DNA of 64,000 nt. Source: Planotetraspora mira. GTDB lineage: Bacteria > Actinomycetota > Actinomycetes > Streptosporangiales > Streptosporangiaceae. The stretch is taken from the NCBI RefSeq assembly GCF_016863275.1, contig NZ_BOOO01000041.1, forward strand, positions 110,870 through 174,869, written 5' to 3'. Position numbers and translations under genes: made by a program. Below, piece after piece: positions 1-8,967 of this stretch. The stretch's first letter is position 1. Each line of letters opens with the position of its first letter. The notes beneath the pieces are model-generated. The model did no database searches. It was not told the DNA's origin and was given only the letters and a program-made list of their open reading frames with translations.

Positions 1-1194
1 CCACGGAATCGGGACGCGGCAGCCGTCCCGGCCGAGAACCTCGCCTTTGGAGCGGAAGAAGATGGGGTCCTGGCGGGCCTCCGGGGGAAGGTTCTTCACC
101 TCGGGTAAGCCCAATTCCTCCCCCTGGTAGAGATATGCCGACCCGGGGAGGGCGAGCATCGCCAGCAGGGCGGCGTGACCGCGGGCGAGGCCGACGGACG
201 GGTCGGGCGCGCCCTCGCCGTACCGAGTGGTGTGCCGGACGACGTCGTGGTTGGACAACACCCAGGTGGGCGCGGGAACGGCGCGCAGGGTCTCGTCGAT
301 GACCTTGCGGAACGCCGTCGCCGACCACGGCGCCTCGAGCCAGGCGAAGTTGAAGCTCTGATGAAGCTCGTCCGGCCGCACGTAGAGGGCGAGGTCCTCG
401 GCCGAGTCGGTCCAGACCTCGCCGACGGCCGCCCGCACGCCGGGATAGGAGTCGAGCACCCGCCGCCAGTCGCGGTAGATGTCGTGGACCTCCGGCCGGC
501 TCCAGGTCGGGGACTTCGCGCCGAATCCGGGGTCGGTGTCGGGCAGGCCGGGGGCTTTGATGAGGCCCATCGCCACGTCGATCCGGAATCCGTCGATCCC
601 GCGATCCAGCCAGAAGCGCAGGATGTCGAGGAACTCCTGGCGGACCTCGGGATTGCGCCAGTTGAAGTCGGGCTGCTCCGGTGCGAACAGGTGGAGATAC
701 CACTGCCCGTCGGCCACCTGTGTCCAGGCGGGCCCGCCGAACACCGAGACCCAGTTGTTGGGCTCCTGGCGGGCACCGTCGCCGGTCGAGGGTGTCACGT
801 CGCGGAACATGTAGCGGTCGCGCTCCTCGGAGCCACTGGGAGCCGCCAGGGCCTTCTGGAACCACGGATGCGCGGAGGAACTGTGGTTGGGGACGATGTC
901 CACCATCAACCGCAGGCCGTGGGCGTGGGCGTCCGCCACGAGGGCGTCGAAGTCGGCGAGCGACCCGAAGAGCGGGTCCACGTCGCGGTAGTCGGCGACG
1001 TCGTAGCCGCCGTCGGCCATGGGGGAGGGGTAGAAGGGCGTCAGCCAGATCGCGTCGACACCCAGGGCCGCCAGGTACGGCAGGCGGCTCCGGATTCCGG
1101 CCAGATCACCCACGCCGTCACCGGAGGCATCGGCGAAACTGCGGACATAGATCTCGTAGACGACGGCGTCGCGCCACCAGGGGGAGTCTTCCAT
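1..1194 (-). CDS. GH13 family alpha-glucosidase / oligo-1,6-glucosidase (3' end outside window)
   Basis: Cytoplasmic glycoside hydrolase that would cleave alpha-glucosidic bonds of malto- or isomalto-oligosaccharides or trehalose-like sugars. The first 398 residues are present. They open with the typical MEDSPWWRDAVVYEIYVRSF and contain all GH13 conserved regions: nucleophile Asp206 in GFRIDVA, acid/base Glu259 in GEVW, and transition-state Asp316 in SNHD. The reading frame runs off the left edge at a Trp codon, so perhaps a quarter of the protein is missing. It starts 30 nt after the haemoglobin stop codon on the same strand and may be the last gene of an mscS-glbO-GH13 transcript. Exact substrate cannot be told from the visible part; trehalose synthase is less likely from the N-terminus. 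Confidence 0.9.
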   Translation of the reverse strand, partial: MEDSPWWRDAVVYEIYVRSFADASGDGVGDLAGIRSRLPYLAALGVDAIWLTPFYPSPMADGGYDVADYRDVDPLFGSLADFDALVADAHAHGLRLMVDIVPNHSSSAHPWFQKALAAPSGSEERDRYMFRDVTPSTGDGARQEPNNWVSVFGGPAWTQVADGQWYLHLFAPEQPDFNWRNPEVRQEFLDILRFWLDRGIDGFRIDVAMGLIKAPGLPDTDPGFGAKSPTWSRPEVHDIYRDWRRVLDSYPGVRAAVGEVWTDSAEDLALYVRPDELHQSFNFAWLEAPWSATAFRKVIDETLRAVPAPTWVLSNHDVVRHTTRYGEGAPDPSVGLARGHAALLAMLALPGSAYLYQGEELGLPEVKNLPPEARQDPIFFRSKGEVLGRDGCRVPIPW

Positions 1195-1224
1195 GGGTCA
1201 ATCGCTGCCCGTCGTTTCCCTGAC

Positions 1225-1608
1225 TTATGCGTTGATCATGCTGTGGGCGGCGTAGACGAGGTAGTCCCACAACCGCTTCTCCTGCTCCGGCGGCAGGTCC
1301 AGCGACTGCACGGCGTCGCCCATGTGCTTGAGCCACGCGTCCCGCTGGGGCTCGCCGATCACGAACGGCGAGTGCCGCATGCGCAGCCGGGGGTGGCCGC
1401 GCTGCTGGCTGTAGTCATTGGGGCCGCCCCAGTACTGGACGAGGAACATGCGCAGGCGCTCCTCGGCTCCGTCGAGGTCGTCCTCAGGGTAGAGGGGCCG
1501 CAGCAGGGGATCTTCGACCACGCCCTCATAGAACCTGTGGACCAGTCGCTGGAAGGTCTCCTCGCCACCGACGGCCTCGAAGAAGGAGTCGGTCTGCTCG
1601 CTTGTCAC
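1225..1608 (-). CDS. glbO: Group II truncated haemoglobin (trHbO)
   Basis: Small haem protein of 127 residues, the normal length for group II truncated globins, which bind oxygen or handle reactive nitrogen and oxygen species in actinobacteria. The family signatures are visible: a Phe/Tyr-rich B helix ([10 protein letters not shown]), the YWGGP stretch, and [10 protein letters not shown] with the proximal His. The GTG start has no obvious Shine-Dalgarno, so it may be translated leaderless or by coupling to mscS, which ends 35 nt upstream. The GH13 gene follows 30 nt downstream. Confidence 0.93.
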   Translation of the reverse strand: MTSEQTDSFFEAVGGEETFQRLVHRFYEGVVEDPLLRPLYPEDDLDGAEERLRMFLVQYWGGPNDYSQQRGHPRLRMRHSPFVIGEPQRDAWLKHMGDAVQSLDLPPEQEKRLWDYLVYAAHSMINA

Positions 1609-1643
1609 GGTTCAAGCCTAGGTCAGGTGGAGGCCCGGTCGGT

Positions 1644-2678
1644 TCACGTGGCGGGGCTGGCGAACGCCAGGCCTCTGTCGTCGAAGGCCCGCTTGATGCG
1701 CAGGCGGAGCTCGCGCGCCACCTCGAGACGCGTGGCGGGCACGGTCTTGACGCTTAACCGGAAGATGATGGTCGTCCCCGAGATCTGCTCGAGCCCGTAG
1801 ACCTGCGGCTCTTCGACGATCATGGTGTCACGGAGGTCGGGGTCGGCCCAGACCTCCGCGGCGATGCCCTTGAGTAACTCGCGGACCGCCGAGACATCAG
1901 CCTCGTATGGAACCGGGATGTCGATGAGTGCCCGCGACCAGCCCTGGGACTCGTTGCCCACCCGCGTGATCGTGCCGTTGCGGATGTACCAGACCGTGCC
2001 GTCCGCGTCACGGAGGCGGGTGATCCGCAGCGTCACCGCCTCGACCGTGCCGGTGGCCACCCCGGTGTCGATCACGTCGCCCACGCCGTACTGGTCCTCC
2101 AGCAACATGAACATGCCGGCGATGAAGTCCTTGACCAGTTCCTGGGCGCCGAAGCCGACGGCGACGCCGATGATGCCGACGCTGGTCAGCAGGGGCGCGA
2201 GCTCCACCCCGAGCCGCGCCATGATCATCAGGGCGGCGGTGCCGAGGATGACCACCGAGGCGAGGCTCCGCAACACCGAGCCCATCGTCTCGGCCCGCTG
2301 CCTGCGCCGCTCGGTGAGGATCGCCGACGTGGCGTCGGTGACGAGGAGGGTCTTGTTCCTGAGCCGCTCGGGCAGCACGCCTTCGCTCGCCCGGAGGGTG
2401 ACCCGGGTGATCAGCCGGTGCGACACGCTCCGCACGATGAGCGCGACGACGAGGATCAGCCCCAGCGCCAGCAACACGTCCGTGGCGCCCGCCAGGAGAG
2501 GCACCCAGGAGGGGAGCACCTTGTCGGGGAACGACGCGTTGAGGATCGAGCAGATGAGACCGTCACTCTTCGCGCAATTGTCCATGAGCGTCTTCATTGC
2601 GGTATCGGGATTGGGGGCAATCCCCGAGCCCACAGGTGCGGGCGTCAACGAGAACAACGTGGACGACAGCGGGAACAA
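1644..2678 (-). CDS. MscS family mechanosensitive ion channel
   Basis: Membrane channel of 344 residues that would release solutes on hypo-osmotic shock. Three hydrophobic segments lie in the first two thirds (about 58-85, 135-155 and 160-180), followed by the Gly/Ala-rich pore helix region around VGIIGVAVGFGAQELVKDF and the soluble beta domain (QYGVGDVIDTG onward) typical of MscS. I chose the TTG at 2678 because GAGGGGG lies about 9 nt upstream; an ATG at 2597 lacks a ribosome binding site. It is the first of three same-strand genes at the left edge. Confidence 0.88.
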   Translation of the reverse strand: MFPLSSTLFSLTPAPVGSGIAPNPDTAMKTLMDNCAKSDGLICSILNASFPDKVLPSWVPLLAGATDVLLALGLILVVALIVRSVSHRLITRVTLRASEGVLPERLRNKTLLVTDATSAILTERRRQRAETMGSVLRSLASVVILGTAALMIMARLGVELAPLLTSVGIIGVAVGFGAQELVKDFIAGMFMLLEDQYGVGDVIDTGVATGTVEAVTLRITRLRDADGTVWYIRNGTITRVGNESQGWSRALIDIPVPYEADVSAVRELLKGIAAEVWADPDLRDTMIVEEPQVYGLEQISGTTIIFRLSVKTVPATRLEVARELRLRIKRAFDDRGLAFASPAT

Positions 2679-3152
2679 TAGGTGGATCCCCCTCGGATCG
2701 GTTCGGCGACAGCAGCAGGCAGGGAAAACCTAACCCATGCCGCCGACCGAACCGGCCACCGTCACATCGCCGGGGAAGACGGAAGCGTCCATCGATCCGG
2801 GGCCGCGGAGGGCGGACCGGGAACGCTCCAGTGACGTGAGGCAGGGCTGGGACACGCACCCGGAAGCATGTCCCTGGCCGTTCTCCGAGGGGGGGATCCC
2901 CCCGATAGCCCTCCAGTCCGACCTCGTCGGTCGTGCCGGACGGCAGTCCAATGTGTACGGCCGCTCATGCGCGCCGCCCTTCGGGTCCGGGCGGCGCCTG
3001 CCGTACATGTGTCCGAGCGGGTGACGCGGAACCGGCGGGGTGCCGCAACGTTCCGATGGGAACGTTCCGCACCGGGCATCCCGCCGGCCCCACGTAGCCG
3101 CGGTGGGGGCGGCGGCCGGCGTGGCTGAGCGTCATCCGGTCCACCGCCTCGC
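2679..3152. other. Intergenic region without a convincing gene
   Basis: 474 bases between the mscS start and the end of the next gene. Open frames here are GC-driven and lack protein-like composition or ribosome binding sites. A simple palindrome of seven G, AT and six C sits at 2889-2903. It presumably holds the mscS promoter and the 3' end of the neighbouring small gene. Confidence 0.5.
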
Positions 3153-3413
3153 CTACTCGCTCACCGCGGCGAGCACGCGGGCGACCTTGGTGGCCGCGCC
3201 GGCGGGGTCGTCGGCCTGATGCATCCGCTCCCCCCATGACCACCAGTAGTCGGCGGCCTGGCAGACGACGTTCTCGGTGAGGCTGGTCGCGTTCGGGTTG
3301 ATGACGCGCACGTAGGCGCGCCCCGAGGGTGCGCGCACGACACGCGCGCTCAGCCCCCGGGCATCTAGCTCAGAGACCAGTCGCTCCAGTCGTCGCACAT
3401 CGTCCTCGCCCAC
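3153..3413 (-). CDS. Small conserved-looking hypothetical protein (86 aa)
   Basis: Unrecognised short soluble protein. The sequence is alpha/beta-like: a charged helix (RRLERLVSELDARGL), a beta hairpin (ARVVRAPSGRAYVRVINP) and a Trp-containing helix (AADYWWSWGERMHQ). The GTG start at 3413 is fixed by a strong GGAGGAGG seven nt upstream; upstream in-frame starts give implausible Cys/Gly/Arg-rich N-termini. It is divergent from the TPR transcriptional regulator at 3753, an arrangement common for small partner proteins of XRE-type regulators in actinomycetes. Function unknown. Confidence 0.65.
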   Translation of the reverse strand: MGEDDVRRLERLVSELDARGLSARVVRAPSGRAYVRVINPNATSLTENVVCQAADYWWSWGERMHQADDPAGAATKVARVLAAVSE

Positions 3414-3752
3414 CTCGCCGCCTCCTCCTTGATTTCGGCTTCGACCCGAATTGCACGGTTTGCAATCCTGCATCTTCGGCCTGGTGCGCCCACCATGACT
3501 CACCGAACTGAATGGGTCAACGAGTGCAAGAGGGCCCTGTGGTGGAGGAAACCCCAAGTGGGTTGAAAGAAACCCCCCGTCGGAGGACGATCCTTAGTCA
3601 GCATGTTCAGTCCTGGGGCTTGGCCAGATAACGCTTGGGCCATCATTATTAGGTAGGCGGAGCGCGACATCCGTGTCACACTCCGTTAACAGATGAGGAC
3701 CGGTCGGGACACGTGAGCGGCGAGCGCGGCCGGTCACGAGAGAGGGGCCGGA
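3414..3752. promoter_or_regulatory. Divergent intergenic region with a TTGCA inverted repeat
   Basis: 339 bases separating the small gene on minus from the regulator on plus. At 3450-3466 the sequence ATTGCA-CGGTT-TGCAAT forms a 6-bp inverted repeat 37 nt upstream of the minus-strand GTG. It resembles the TGCAC palindromes upstream of the other XRE/ATPase pair at 55254-55354. A patch of lower GC (around 3635-3655) lies between. I infer a shared control region for both genes; no clear -35/-10 pair was identified. Confidence 0.4.
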
Positions 3753-5342
3753 ATGTCCGGCAGGCAGCACAGGGAGACGGAGATCGCCCGTCAGGTCCGG
3801 GCTCGCGGCCTGGCGGCCGGGCGTGACCTGGCTCTGATCGCCGACGAGATCCACGAGGTGTGCGGACCGCAGTTCGGCACCACGAAGATCAAGTCGCATC
3901 GTCTCTCGAACGGCATCGCCCTCGCCGATGTGATCGAACAGGTGCGAGCCCTGTTCGAGAGGGACGGCAAGCCCGTTCCCGGCATCGGTGAGACTCTTCT
4001 GTCCGCGTACGAGTCGGGCATGAAGAGGCCTGGCCCCGAGTATCTTCACTACCTGTGTTCGGTCTACCGGGTCGAGCCGGCCGCCTTGGGATTCGAAGGT
4101 CCCTGCATCTGCGGCCATGCCCACCTGGCGCCCGGCGGTCCCGGTGGTGGGGACTCGAAAGAAGAACGACCCGACACTTCCCCCGGGCTGCGTCAGCTGC
4201 TGGTCTCTTCGGACAGCGGTTGCCCTCCCACCGACGGGGGCGAGGAGGACGAGAACGTGCTACGCAGGACGCTGTTGAAGCTTCTCGCCGGCAGTGCTGG
4301 TGTCACTGCCGGCGTCGGCATGGACAGCCAGTTGCTCGGCGCGGTGGACAACGTCCGGCGGAAGATGGACGACACCATGGTGTCGGCCACCGTTTCCCCG
4401 GCGATGCTCGACCAGTGGGAGCAGTCCACCACCGGCTTCGGTCGGCAATATATGAACACCCCGCCCCTACGGCTCCTCTGCGACGTCCTGCTGGAGTTCT
4501 CCACGGTCCGCAAGGCCATGGAGCGCCGCCAGCCCGTCGACGTGCAGGAACGACTGTGCCGGATGGCCGCCCAGCTCTCCGGGCTGTGCGGGATGATCAT
4601 GATCGACCTCGGCGACCACCGCCTGGCCCGCTCGTTCTTCCGTACCGGGCGCACCGCTGCCGACGAGACCGGCGACCGCGCGCTCCGCGCCTGGGTCACC
4701 GCTCGTGAGGCGCTGGTGCCGCTCTACTACGGCGACCCGCGCGAGGCGCTGTCGCTGGCGAAGAAGAGCCGCGACATGGCGGGGCACACTCCCTGTGCGG
4801 CCAGGACGATGGCACCCGTCGTCGAGGCCAGGGCCCTGGCGATGCTGGCGGGCTCCAACGGGTCCCGGCAGGACGTGGTGGAGCAGGCCAAGCGGGCGCT
4901 GCACCGGGCCAGACAGGCTTTCTCCCAGATGAGCGCGGACGACCAGGAGGACGCGGCCTTCGGGTACACCGAGCGCCAGCTCTACTTCTACCAGGGCGAC
5001 GTCCTGGTGAAGCTGGGCCAGACGCTGGAGGCCGACGTGGTCCTGGAACAGGCGCTGGGAAAGTATTCGGGCGAGGATCTTCTCGACCAGACGCTCATCC
5101 GGTTCGACCGCGCGATGTGCCGCTTCATCGAGGGCGACATCGAGGAGGCGCTGCACATGGCCAGTCAGGCCGTCGAGGCCTTCGCTCCCGACGACATCCC
5201 CCAACTGGCCATGCGACCGGCCGCTGATCTGATCAAGGCCATCCAGGCCAAGCACGGCGACCTGCCGCAACTGCGGGCCTTCCGTGACAGTCTCATGCCG
5301 GGGGAGTCCAACCCGTCGGCACCCGGCGTCGACGTCCTGTAA
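3753..5342 (+). CDS. HTH transcriptional regulator with C-terminal TPR domain
   Basis: 529 residues. Residues about 1-115 form an XRE-like DNA-binding region, recognisable by the final helix pair SAYESGMKRPGPEYLHYLC; the first part is longer than in a minimal XRE domain. A CICGH stretch and a low-complexity linker (about 125-165) follow, then an all-alpha region of tetratricopeptide-like repeats (about 190-520) with recurrent Ala/Leu-rich helices. Such HTH-TPR proteins are usually peptide- or ligand-responsive regulators of development or secondary metabolism in actinomycetes. ATG at 3753 has AGAGGGG six nt upstream. The GNAT gene follows after 22 nt, so the two are probably cotranscribed. 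Confidence 0.75.
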   Translation: MSGRQHRETEIARQVRARGLAAGRDLALIADEIHEVCGPQFGTTKIKSHRLSNGIALADVIEQVRALFERDGKPVPGIGETLLSAYESGMKRPGPEYLHYLCSVYRVEPAALGFEGPCICGHAHLAPGGPGGGDSKEERPDTSPGLRQLLVSSDSGCPPTDGGEEDENVLRRTLLKLLAGSAGVTAGVGMDSQLLGAVDNVRRKMDDTMVSATVSPAMLDQWEQSTTGFGRQYMNTPPLRLLCDVLLEFSTVRKAMERRQPVDVQERLCRMAAQLSGLCGMIMIDLGDHRLARSFFRTGRTAADETGDRALRAWVTAREALVPLYYGDPREALSLAKKSRDMAGHTPCAARTMAPVVEARALAMLAGSNGSRQDVVEQAKRALHRARQAFSQMSADDQEDAAFGYTERQLYFYQGDVLVKLGQTLEADVVLEQALGKYSGEDLLDQTLIRFDRAMCRFIEGDIEEALHMASQAVEAFAPDDIPQLAMRPAADLIKAIQAKHGDLPQLRAFRDSLMPGESNPSAPGVDVL

Positions 5343-5364
5343 CGGGACCTGTGAAGGGCACGAC

Positions 5365-5868
5365 ATGGTGGCGGTCCTGAAGATCCGGCAGTACCGCTGG
5401 TCCGATCTCGACGCGGTCTGGACGCTGCATCAGATCGGCCTGGCCCAGGTGGGTCTCCTGCCGGGGGACGGCGTCTACTACGACGACGACTTCCCGAGGA
5501 TCAGTGAGGTCTACCTGGCCGATCGCGGCGACTTCCTCATCGGCGAGGTGGCCGGCTCAGGAATCGTCGCGATGGGGGGCCTGCGCCGGGTCGACGACCA
5601 GACGGCGGAGATGTGCAGGCTTCGGGTGCATCCGGAGTACCAGCGCCGGGGCTTCGGCGCCCAGATCATGGAGGCGCTGGAGCAGCGGGCCGGTCAACTC
5701 GGCTACACACTGCTGCGCGGTGACACCACTCTGCAACAGGTCGCAGCTCTGGAGCTCTACCGCAAGTCGGGCTGGCGTGAGCTCCGCAGGGAGGCCCGAG
5801 GCGACACCGTGGTGCTTTATGGCGAAAAGCGACTCAATGCCGAGGTTTCGCGACTTTTCACCCGATAG
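5365..5868 (+). CDS. GNAT family N-acetyltransferase
   Basis: 167-residue acyltransferase predicted to use acetyl-CoA. The GNAT core is clear: RLRVHPEYQRRGFGAQIM carries the Q/RxxGxG/A pyrophosphate-binding motif (about residues 85-102), and ALELYRKSGW is the terminal motif B. ATG at 5365 is supported by GAAGGG six nt upstream; an upstream in-frame start would overlap the regulator gene. Substrate unknown. Its position between an HTH-TPR regulator and a micro-ORF plus TPR/STAND protein suggests these four genes form a functional group. Confidence 0.85.
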   Translation: MVAVLKIRQYRWSDLDAVWTLHQIGLAQVGLLPGDGVYYDDDFPRISEVYLADRGDFLIGEVAGSGIVAMGGLRRVDDQTAEMCRLRVHPEYQRRGFGAQIMEALEQRAGQLGYTLLRGDTTLQQVAALELYRKSGWRELRREARGDTVVLYGEKRLNAEVSRLFTR

Positions 5869-5885
5869 AGAATGCCTTTGAGGCC

Positions 5886-5913
5886 TTGGCGGATCGCTGA
5901 TTTGTACTAATAC
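5886..5913 (+). promoter_or_regulatory. Candidate promoter of the micro-ORF/TPR transcript
   Basis: TTGGCG (5886-5891) and TAATAC (5908-5913) are separated by 16 nt in an AT-richer patch just after the GNAT stop. Transcription from about 5920 would give a short 5' leader of roughly 28 nt before the micro-ORF ATG at 5949. Prediction by eye only. Confidence 0.45.
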
Positions 5914-5948
5914 TTGTGCCTTATCCGTTAAACGGGGAAAGAGGCATA

Positions 5949-6023
5949 ATGAAGAAGATCATTGTCCGCAAGCCCGGCACGATGAAGCTCACAGGAACAT
6001 CGAGCGTCATCCACAAGGGGTGA
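5949..6023 (+). CDS. 24-residue basic micro-peptide, unrecognised
   Basis: ATG at 5949 follows GGGGAAAGAGG with a 4-nt spacer, a good ribosome binding site. The 24-residue product begins MKKIIVRKPGTMKLTG and ends SSVIHKG; it is strongly basic with a Ser/Thr-rich second half. Its TGA (6021-6023) overlaps the GTG (6020-6022) of the next gene, so translation is probably coupled. It is the first gene behind the candidate promoter at 5886. It could be a ribosomally made signal or modified-peptide precursor, or a leader that couples translation of the TPR gene. No cleavage motif or Cys is visible. I do not recognise the family. Confidence 0.5.
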   Translation: MKKIIVRKPGTMKLTGTSSVIHKG

Positions 6024-8026
6024 AGGAGAACCTTCGCCACATCTGGGTTCGGGGGAACCTCTCCCGCGATCGCGTGGCGGCGCTCCGCTCTCTGGAGTTG
6101 CCCGCCCTCCTGACGCCCGTGATCAACGGGCATCGACGGCTGCGCGGTCCGTACTCGGTCGGCAGCGTCATTTTGCGCGAGCTCGTACCGGTCGCATTGG
6201 AGCGTTCCCCTGACCTGGTGGCACGACACGACATCGAGATCCGCGCCGCCGCACCTGATCTGCGGCACCTGGTGCCCCTACGGCGGGAGCCCATCGAGGC
6301 CCGCCTGCCGGAGAACGAGCGGATCCTCGTGCCGGCCCCGCGCCGGACGTTGCGCATCGCCAATGGACTCGCCGAGTTCATCCGCGACTGCCTGCCCGGC
6401 CCGCGCTCACTGGTCGTGGACAACCTGCATCAGGCTGATCCCACCGACCGCGAGTTGCTGACCGTGCTGGCGCGCCGGGTGGGTCGGCTCACCCTCGCGG
6501 TGGGCTCCCCGGAGCGACCGTTCAGCGGGTCAGGCGAACCGGTCGTCGTCGACGCCGTAGCCCAGGAGGGCGACACCGGCGGCTCACCCGAGGACTACGT
6601 GAGGTCCGACGGCACCTCCGACGACTCCCCGGCCTATCAGGCGTATCTCGCCCTCTCCCCGGACGAGCGGGCGAACCTGCATGATCGGCGGGCCGTCGAG
6701 CTGACCGGCGAGTTCGCGCTGGGTGCCGTGCCGTACCACCTGGAGCACGGCAGTGACCCCGAGGCCGCGGTGCGGGCCTTGTGGGAGGCCGTGGACCACT
6801 GCATCACCGAGGGGTTCCTGGACGCCGTCGCCGAACTGGGCCCGCGCGGCCTGCGCCTCGCCGAGAGCGGCTCCGATCTCTGGTGGCGGTTCACGCAGCG
6901 CACGGCGACCGCGCTGGGCGGACTGGGCCGCCGTGACCGGGCCCTGGACCTCTACGAGCAGGCACGGCGCGAGAGCATGGATCCGGTCGTCCACGCGGCC
7001 TCCGCGTACGGCACGGCCATGCTGGACGCCCGCCATCCGGACCCGGAGAAGCGGGATCTGGGCCGGGCCACCGGCTGGATCAACGAGGCTGTGGCGATCT
7101 CCACACTGCTGCCCGACCGGAGTGAACGGGCCTTCAAGCTCGGGTTCGACCAGAACGGCCGTGCGCTGATCGAGCTCCGGCAGGGCCGGGTCGCGTCCGC
7201 TCTCCACCTCGTGGAGTCGGCGATCGACCTCGCTGAGCGCGACCTGCCCGAGGGCGTGCACCCGGTGCATCGCATGGTTCTGTTCGCCAACCGCGCCCAG
7301 TTGCTCGCGCGGACCGGCCGGGCCAAGGACGCGCTGCGTGATCTCGACCGGGCCATCGCCATCGATCCCTGTTTCCCCGACCACTACCTCGACCGGGGCA
7401 ACCTGCTGCTGGAGCTCGGTCGCCCGGACGACGCGCTGGCCGACTACGAGACCGCGATGCGGGTGAGCCCGCCCCTGCCCGAGGCGTACTACAACCGGGC
7501 CGAGCTGCGCCTGGCGGCCGGCGATCTGGAGTCGGCCAGGGCCGACCTCGATCACGTGCTGGAGCTGGATCCGGGCTACCTCAACGCATATGTGAACCGC
7601 GCCGGGATCCTGGAGATGCTGGGCGAGCACGACGCGGCTCGCGAGGACGTGGCGGCGGGACTGGCCCTCGACCCCGGGAACGCCCACCTGCACGGCGTCC
7701 TCGGCCAGCTGGAGACGGCGGCGGGCCGGTTCGCGGACGCCGGGAAGGCGTTCGACGCGGCGGTGGAGGCCGATCCCGGCCTGGCGTCGGCCTGGGCCAA
7801 CCGGGCCATTCTGCGTTACGAGAGCGGGGACGCCGCCGGCGCCGTCGACGATCTCACCCGGGCGATCGAGCTGGGGGACGACCCCGCGCTCTACTTCAAC
7901 CGGGCCACCGCCCTGGACGCCCTGGGACGTGCGGAGGAGGCCGGGCTCGACCTGCGCCGGGCCTGCGATCTCGCGCCTGACGACCCCGACATCCGGGAGG
8001 CGCTCGAACGGCACGTGGCCGGCTGA
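6020..8026 (+). CDS. TPR protein with degenerate STAND/AAA-like N-terminal domain
   Basis: 668 residues. The N-terminal third resembles the ATPase part of STAND proteins: a hydrophobic strand followed by Asp and a HxAD-like loop (RSLVVDNLHQADPTDREL, about residues 132-149) and a sensor-like strand (LTLAVGSPERP). There is no Walker A GxxxxGKT, so nucleotide hydrolysis is doubtful. Residues about 290-660 are tandem TPRs with clear WAxxPxxxxAYxNRA-type signatures (PCFPDHYLDRGNLLLELGRP, PGYLNAYVNRAGILEMLGEH). GTG at 6020 overlaps the micro-ORF stop. TPRs normally bind peptides or proteins, so the micro-peptide is an obvious candidate partner. Confidence 0.7.
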   Translation: MKENLRHIWVRGNLSRDRVAALRSLELPALLTPVINGHRRLRGPYSVGSVILRELVPVALERSPDLVARHDIEIRAAAPDLRHLVPLRREPIEARLPENERILVPAPRRTLRIANGLAEFIRDCLPGPRSLVVDNLHQADPTDRELLTVLARRVGRLTLAVGSPERPFSGSGEPVVVDAVAQEGDTGGSPEDYVRSDGTSDDSPAYQAYLALSPDERANLHDRRAVELTGEFALGAVPYHLEHGSDPEAAVRALWEAVDHCITEGFLDAVAELGPRGLRLAESGSDLWWRFTQRTATALGGLGRRDRALDLYEQARRESMDPVVHAASAYGTAMLDARHPDPEKRDLGRATGWINEAVAISTLLPDRSERAFKLGFDQNGRALIELRQGRVASALHLVESAIDLAERDLPEGVHPVHRMVLFANRAQLLARTGRAKDALRDLDRAIAIDPCFPDHYLDRGNLLLELGRPDDALADYETAMRVSPPLPEAYYNRAELRLAAGDLESARADLDHVLELDPGYLNAYVNRAGILEMLGEHDAAREDVAAGLALDPGNAHLHGVLGQLETAAGRFADAGKAFDAAVEADPGLASAWANRAILRYESGDAAGAVDDLTRAIELGDDPALYFNRATALDALGRAEEAGLDLRRACDLAPDDPDIREALERHVAG

Positions 8027-8118
8027 TCGGGTGTCGGGCCAAGGTCGCTCCCGGCCGTCCCAGGCCGTACCCCTAGGCTGGGTCGAGTCGTAACGCACCC
8101 CTCGCCGAGGACCAACGT

Positions 8119-8967
8119 ATGAGTGCTGAGTATGTGCTGACCCTGTCCTGCCCGGACCGTCCCGGAGTGGTCGCCGCCGTCTCCGGGATCCTGGCGGGGC
8201 ATGACTGCAATATCACCGAGAGCCAGCAGTTCGGCGACCCGATCGCGCAGCGCTTCTTCATGCGCGTGCAGTTCGTCAGCGGGCTGGGGCTCGACGAGCT
8301 CCGTACGGCTTTCGCCGTGCTCATTCCGGAGTTCAGCATGGAGCTCCAGCTGTTCGACCGGGCGGTGAAGACGCGGGCGCTCGTGCTGGTCAGCAAGTTC
8401 GACCACTGTCTCAACGATCTTCTTTACCGGGTGCGCTCCGGCCTGCTGGCCGTCGACATCGTCGGCGTGGCCTCCAACCACCCCGACCTGCGGCCGCTGA
8501 CCCAGTCGTACGGCGTCGACTACCACCACCTCCCGGTCACGCCCGACACCCGGGCGAAGCAGGAGGCCGAGATCCTCACCCTGGTCGACCACTACCAGGC
8601 CGACGTGGTCGTGCTCGCCCGCTACATGCAGGTGCTGTCCGACGACGTGTGCGCGAAGCTCGCCGGGCGGATGATCAACATCCACCACTCGTTCCTGCCG
8701 TCGTTCAAGGGCGCCAAGCCGTACCACCAGGCGCATTCGCGCGGAGTCAAGCTGATCGGCGCGACCGCGCACTATGTGACCACGGACCTCGACGAGGGGC
8801 CGATCATCGAGCAGGAGGTCGCCCGGGTGAACCACACGCATTCCCCGGACGACCTGGTCGCGATGGGCCGTGACGTCGAGAGCCGGGCCCTGGCCCGGGC
8901 CGTCGGCTGGCACGCGGAGCACCGCGTGCTGCTCGACGGCCACAAGACGGTCATCTTCCCGCGCTGA
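8119..8967 (+). CDS. purU: Formyltetrahydrofolate deformylase
   Basis: Hydrolyses 10-formyl-tetrahydrofolate to formate and tetrahydrofolate, balancing one-carbon pools and feeding formate to purine synthesis. Length 282 residues is normal. An N-terminal ACT domain (about 5-80, with LSCPDRPGVVAAVSGIL) precedes the formyltransferase fold, whose active-site His lies in INIHHSFLP (about 186-194) and Asp in DLDEGP (about 223-228). ATG at 8119 has GAGG about 8 nt upstream. The 3' end overlaps the convergent oligopeptidase gene by 17 nt. Confidence 0.95.
   Translation: MSAEYVLTLSCPDRPGVVAAVSGILAGHDCNITESQQFGDPIAQRFFMRVQFVSGLGLDELRTAFAVLIPEFSMELQLFDRAVKTRALVLVSKFDHCLNDLLYRVRSGLLAVDIVGVASNHPDLRPLTQSYGVDYHHLPVTPDTRAKQEAEILTLVDHYQADVVVLARYMQVLSDDVCAKLAGRMINIHHSFLPSFKGAKPYHQAHSRGVKLIGATAHYVTTDLDEGPIIEQEVARVNHTHSPDDLVAMGRDVESRALARAVGWHAEHRVLLDGHKTVIFPR

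Noticed and set aside
175..1800. Long plus-strand open frame of 541 codons opposite the GH13 and globin genes
   Set aside because: Antisense shadow of high-GC coding sequence; no ribosome binding site or domain, and the minus-strand proteins have clear catalytic motifs.
2889..2903. G/C palindrome upstream of mscS as an operator or terminator
   Set aside because: A simple run of G, AT and C with no loop; likely by chance in GC-rich DNA and not placed at a gene end.
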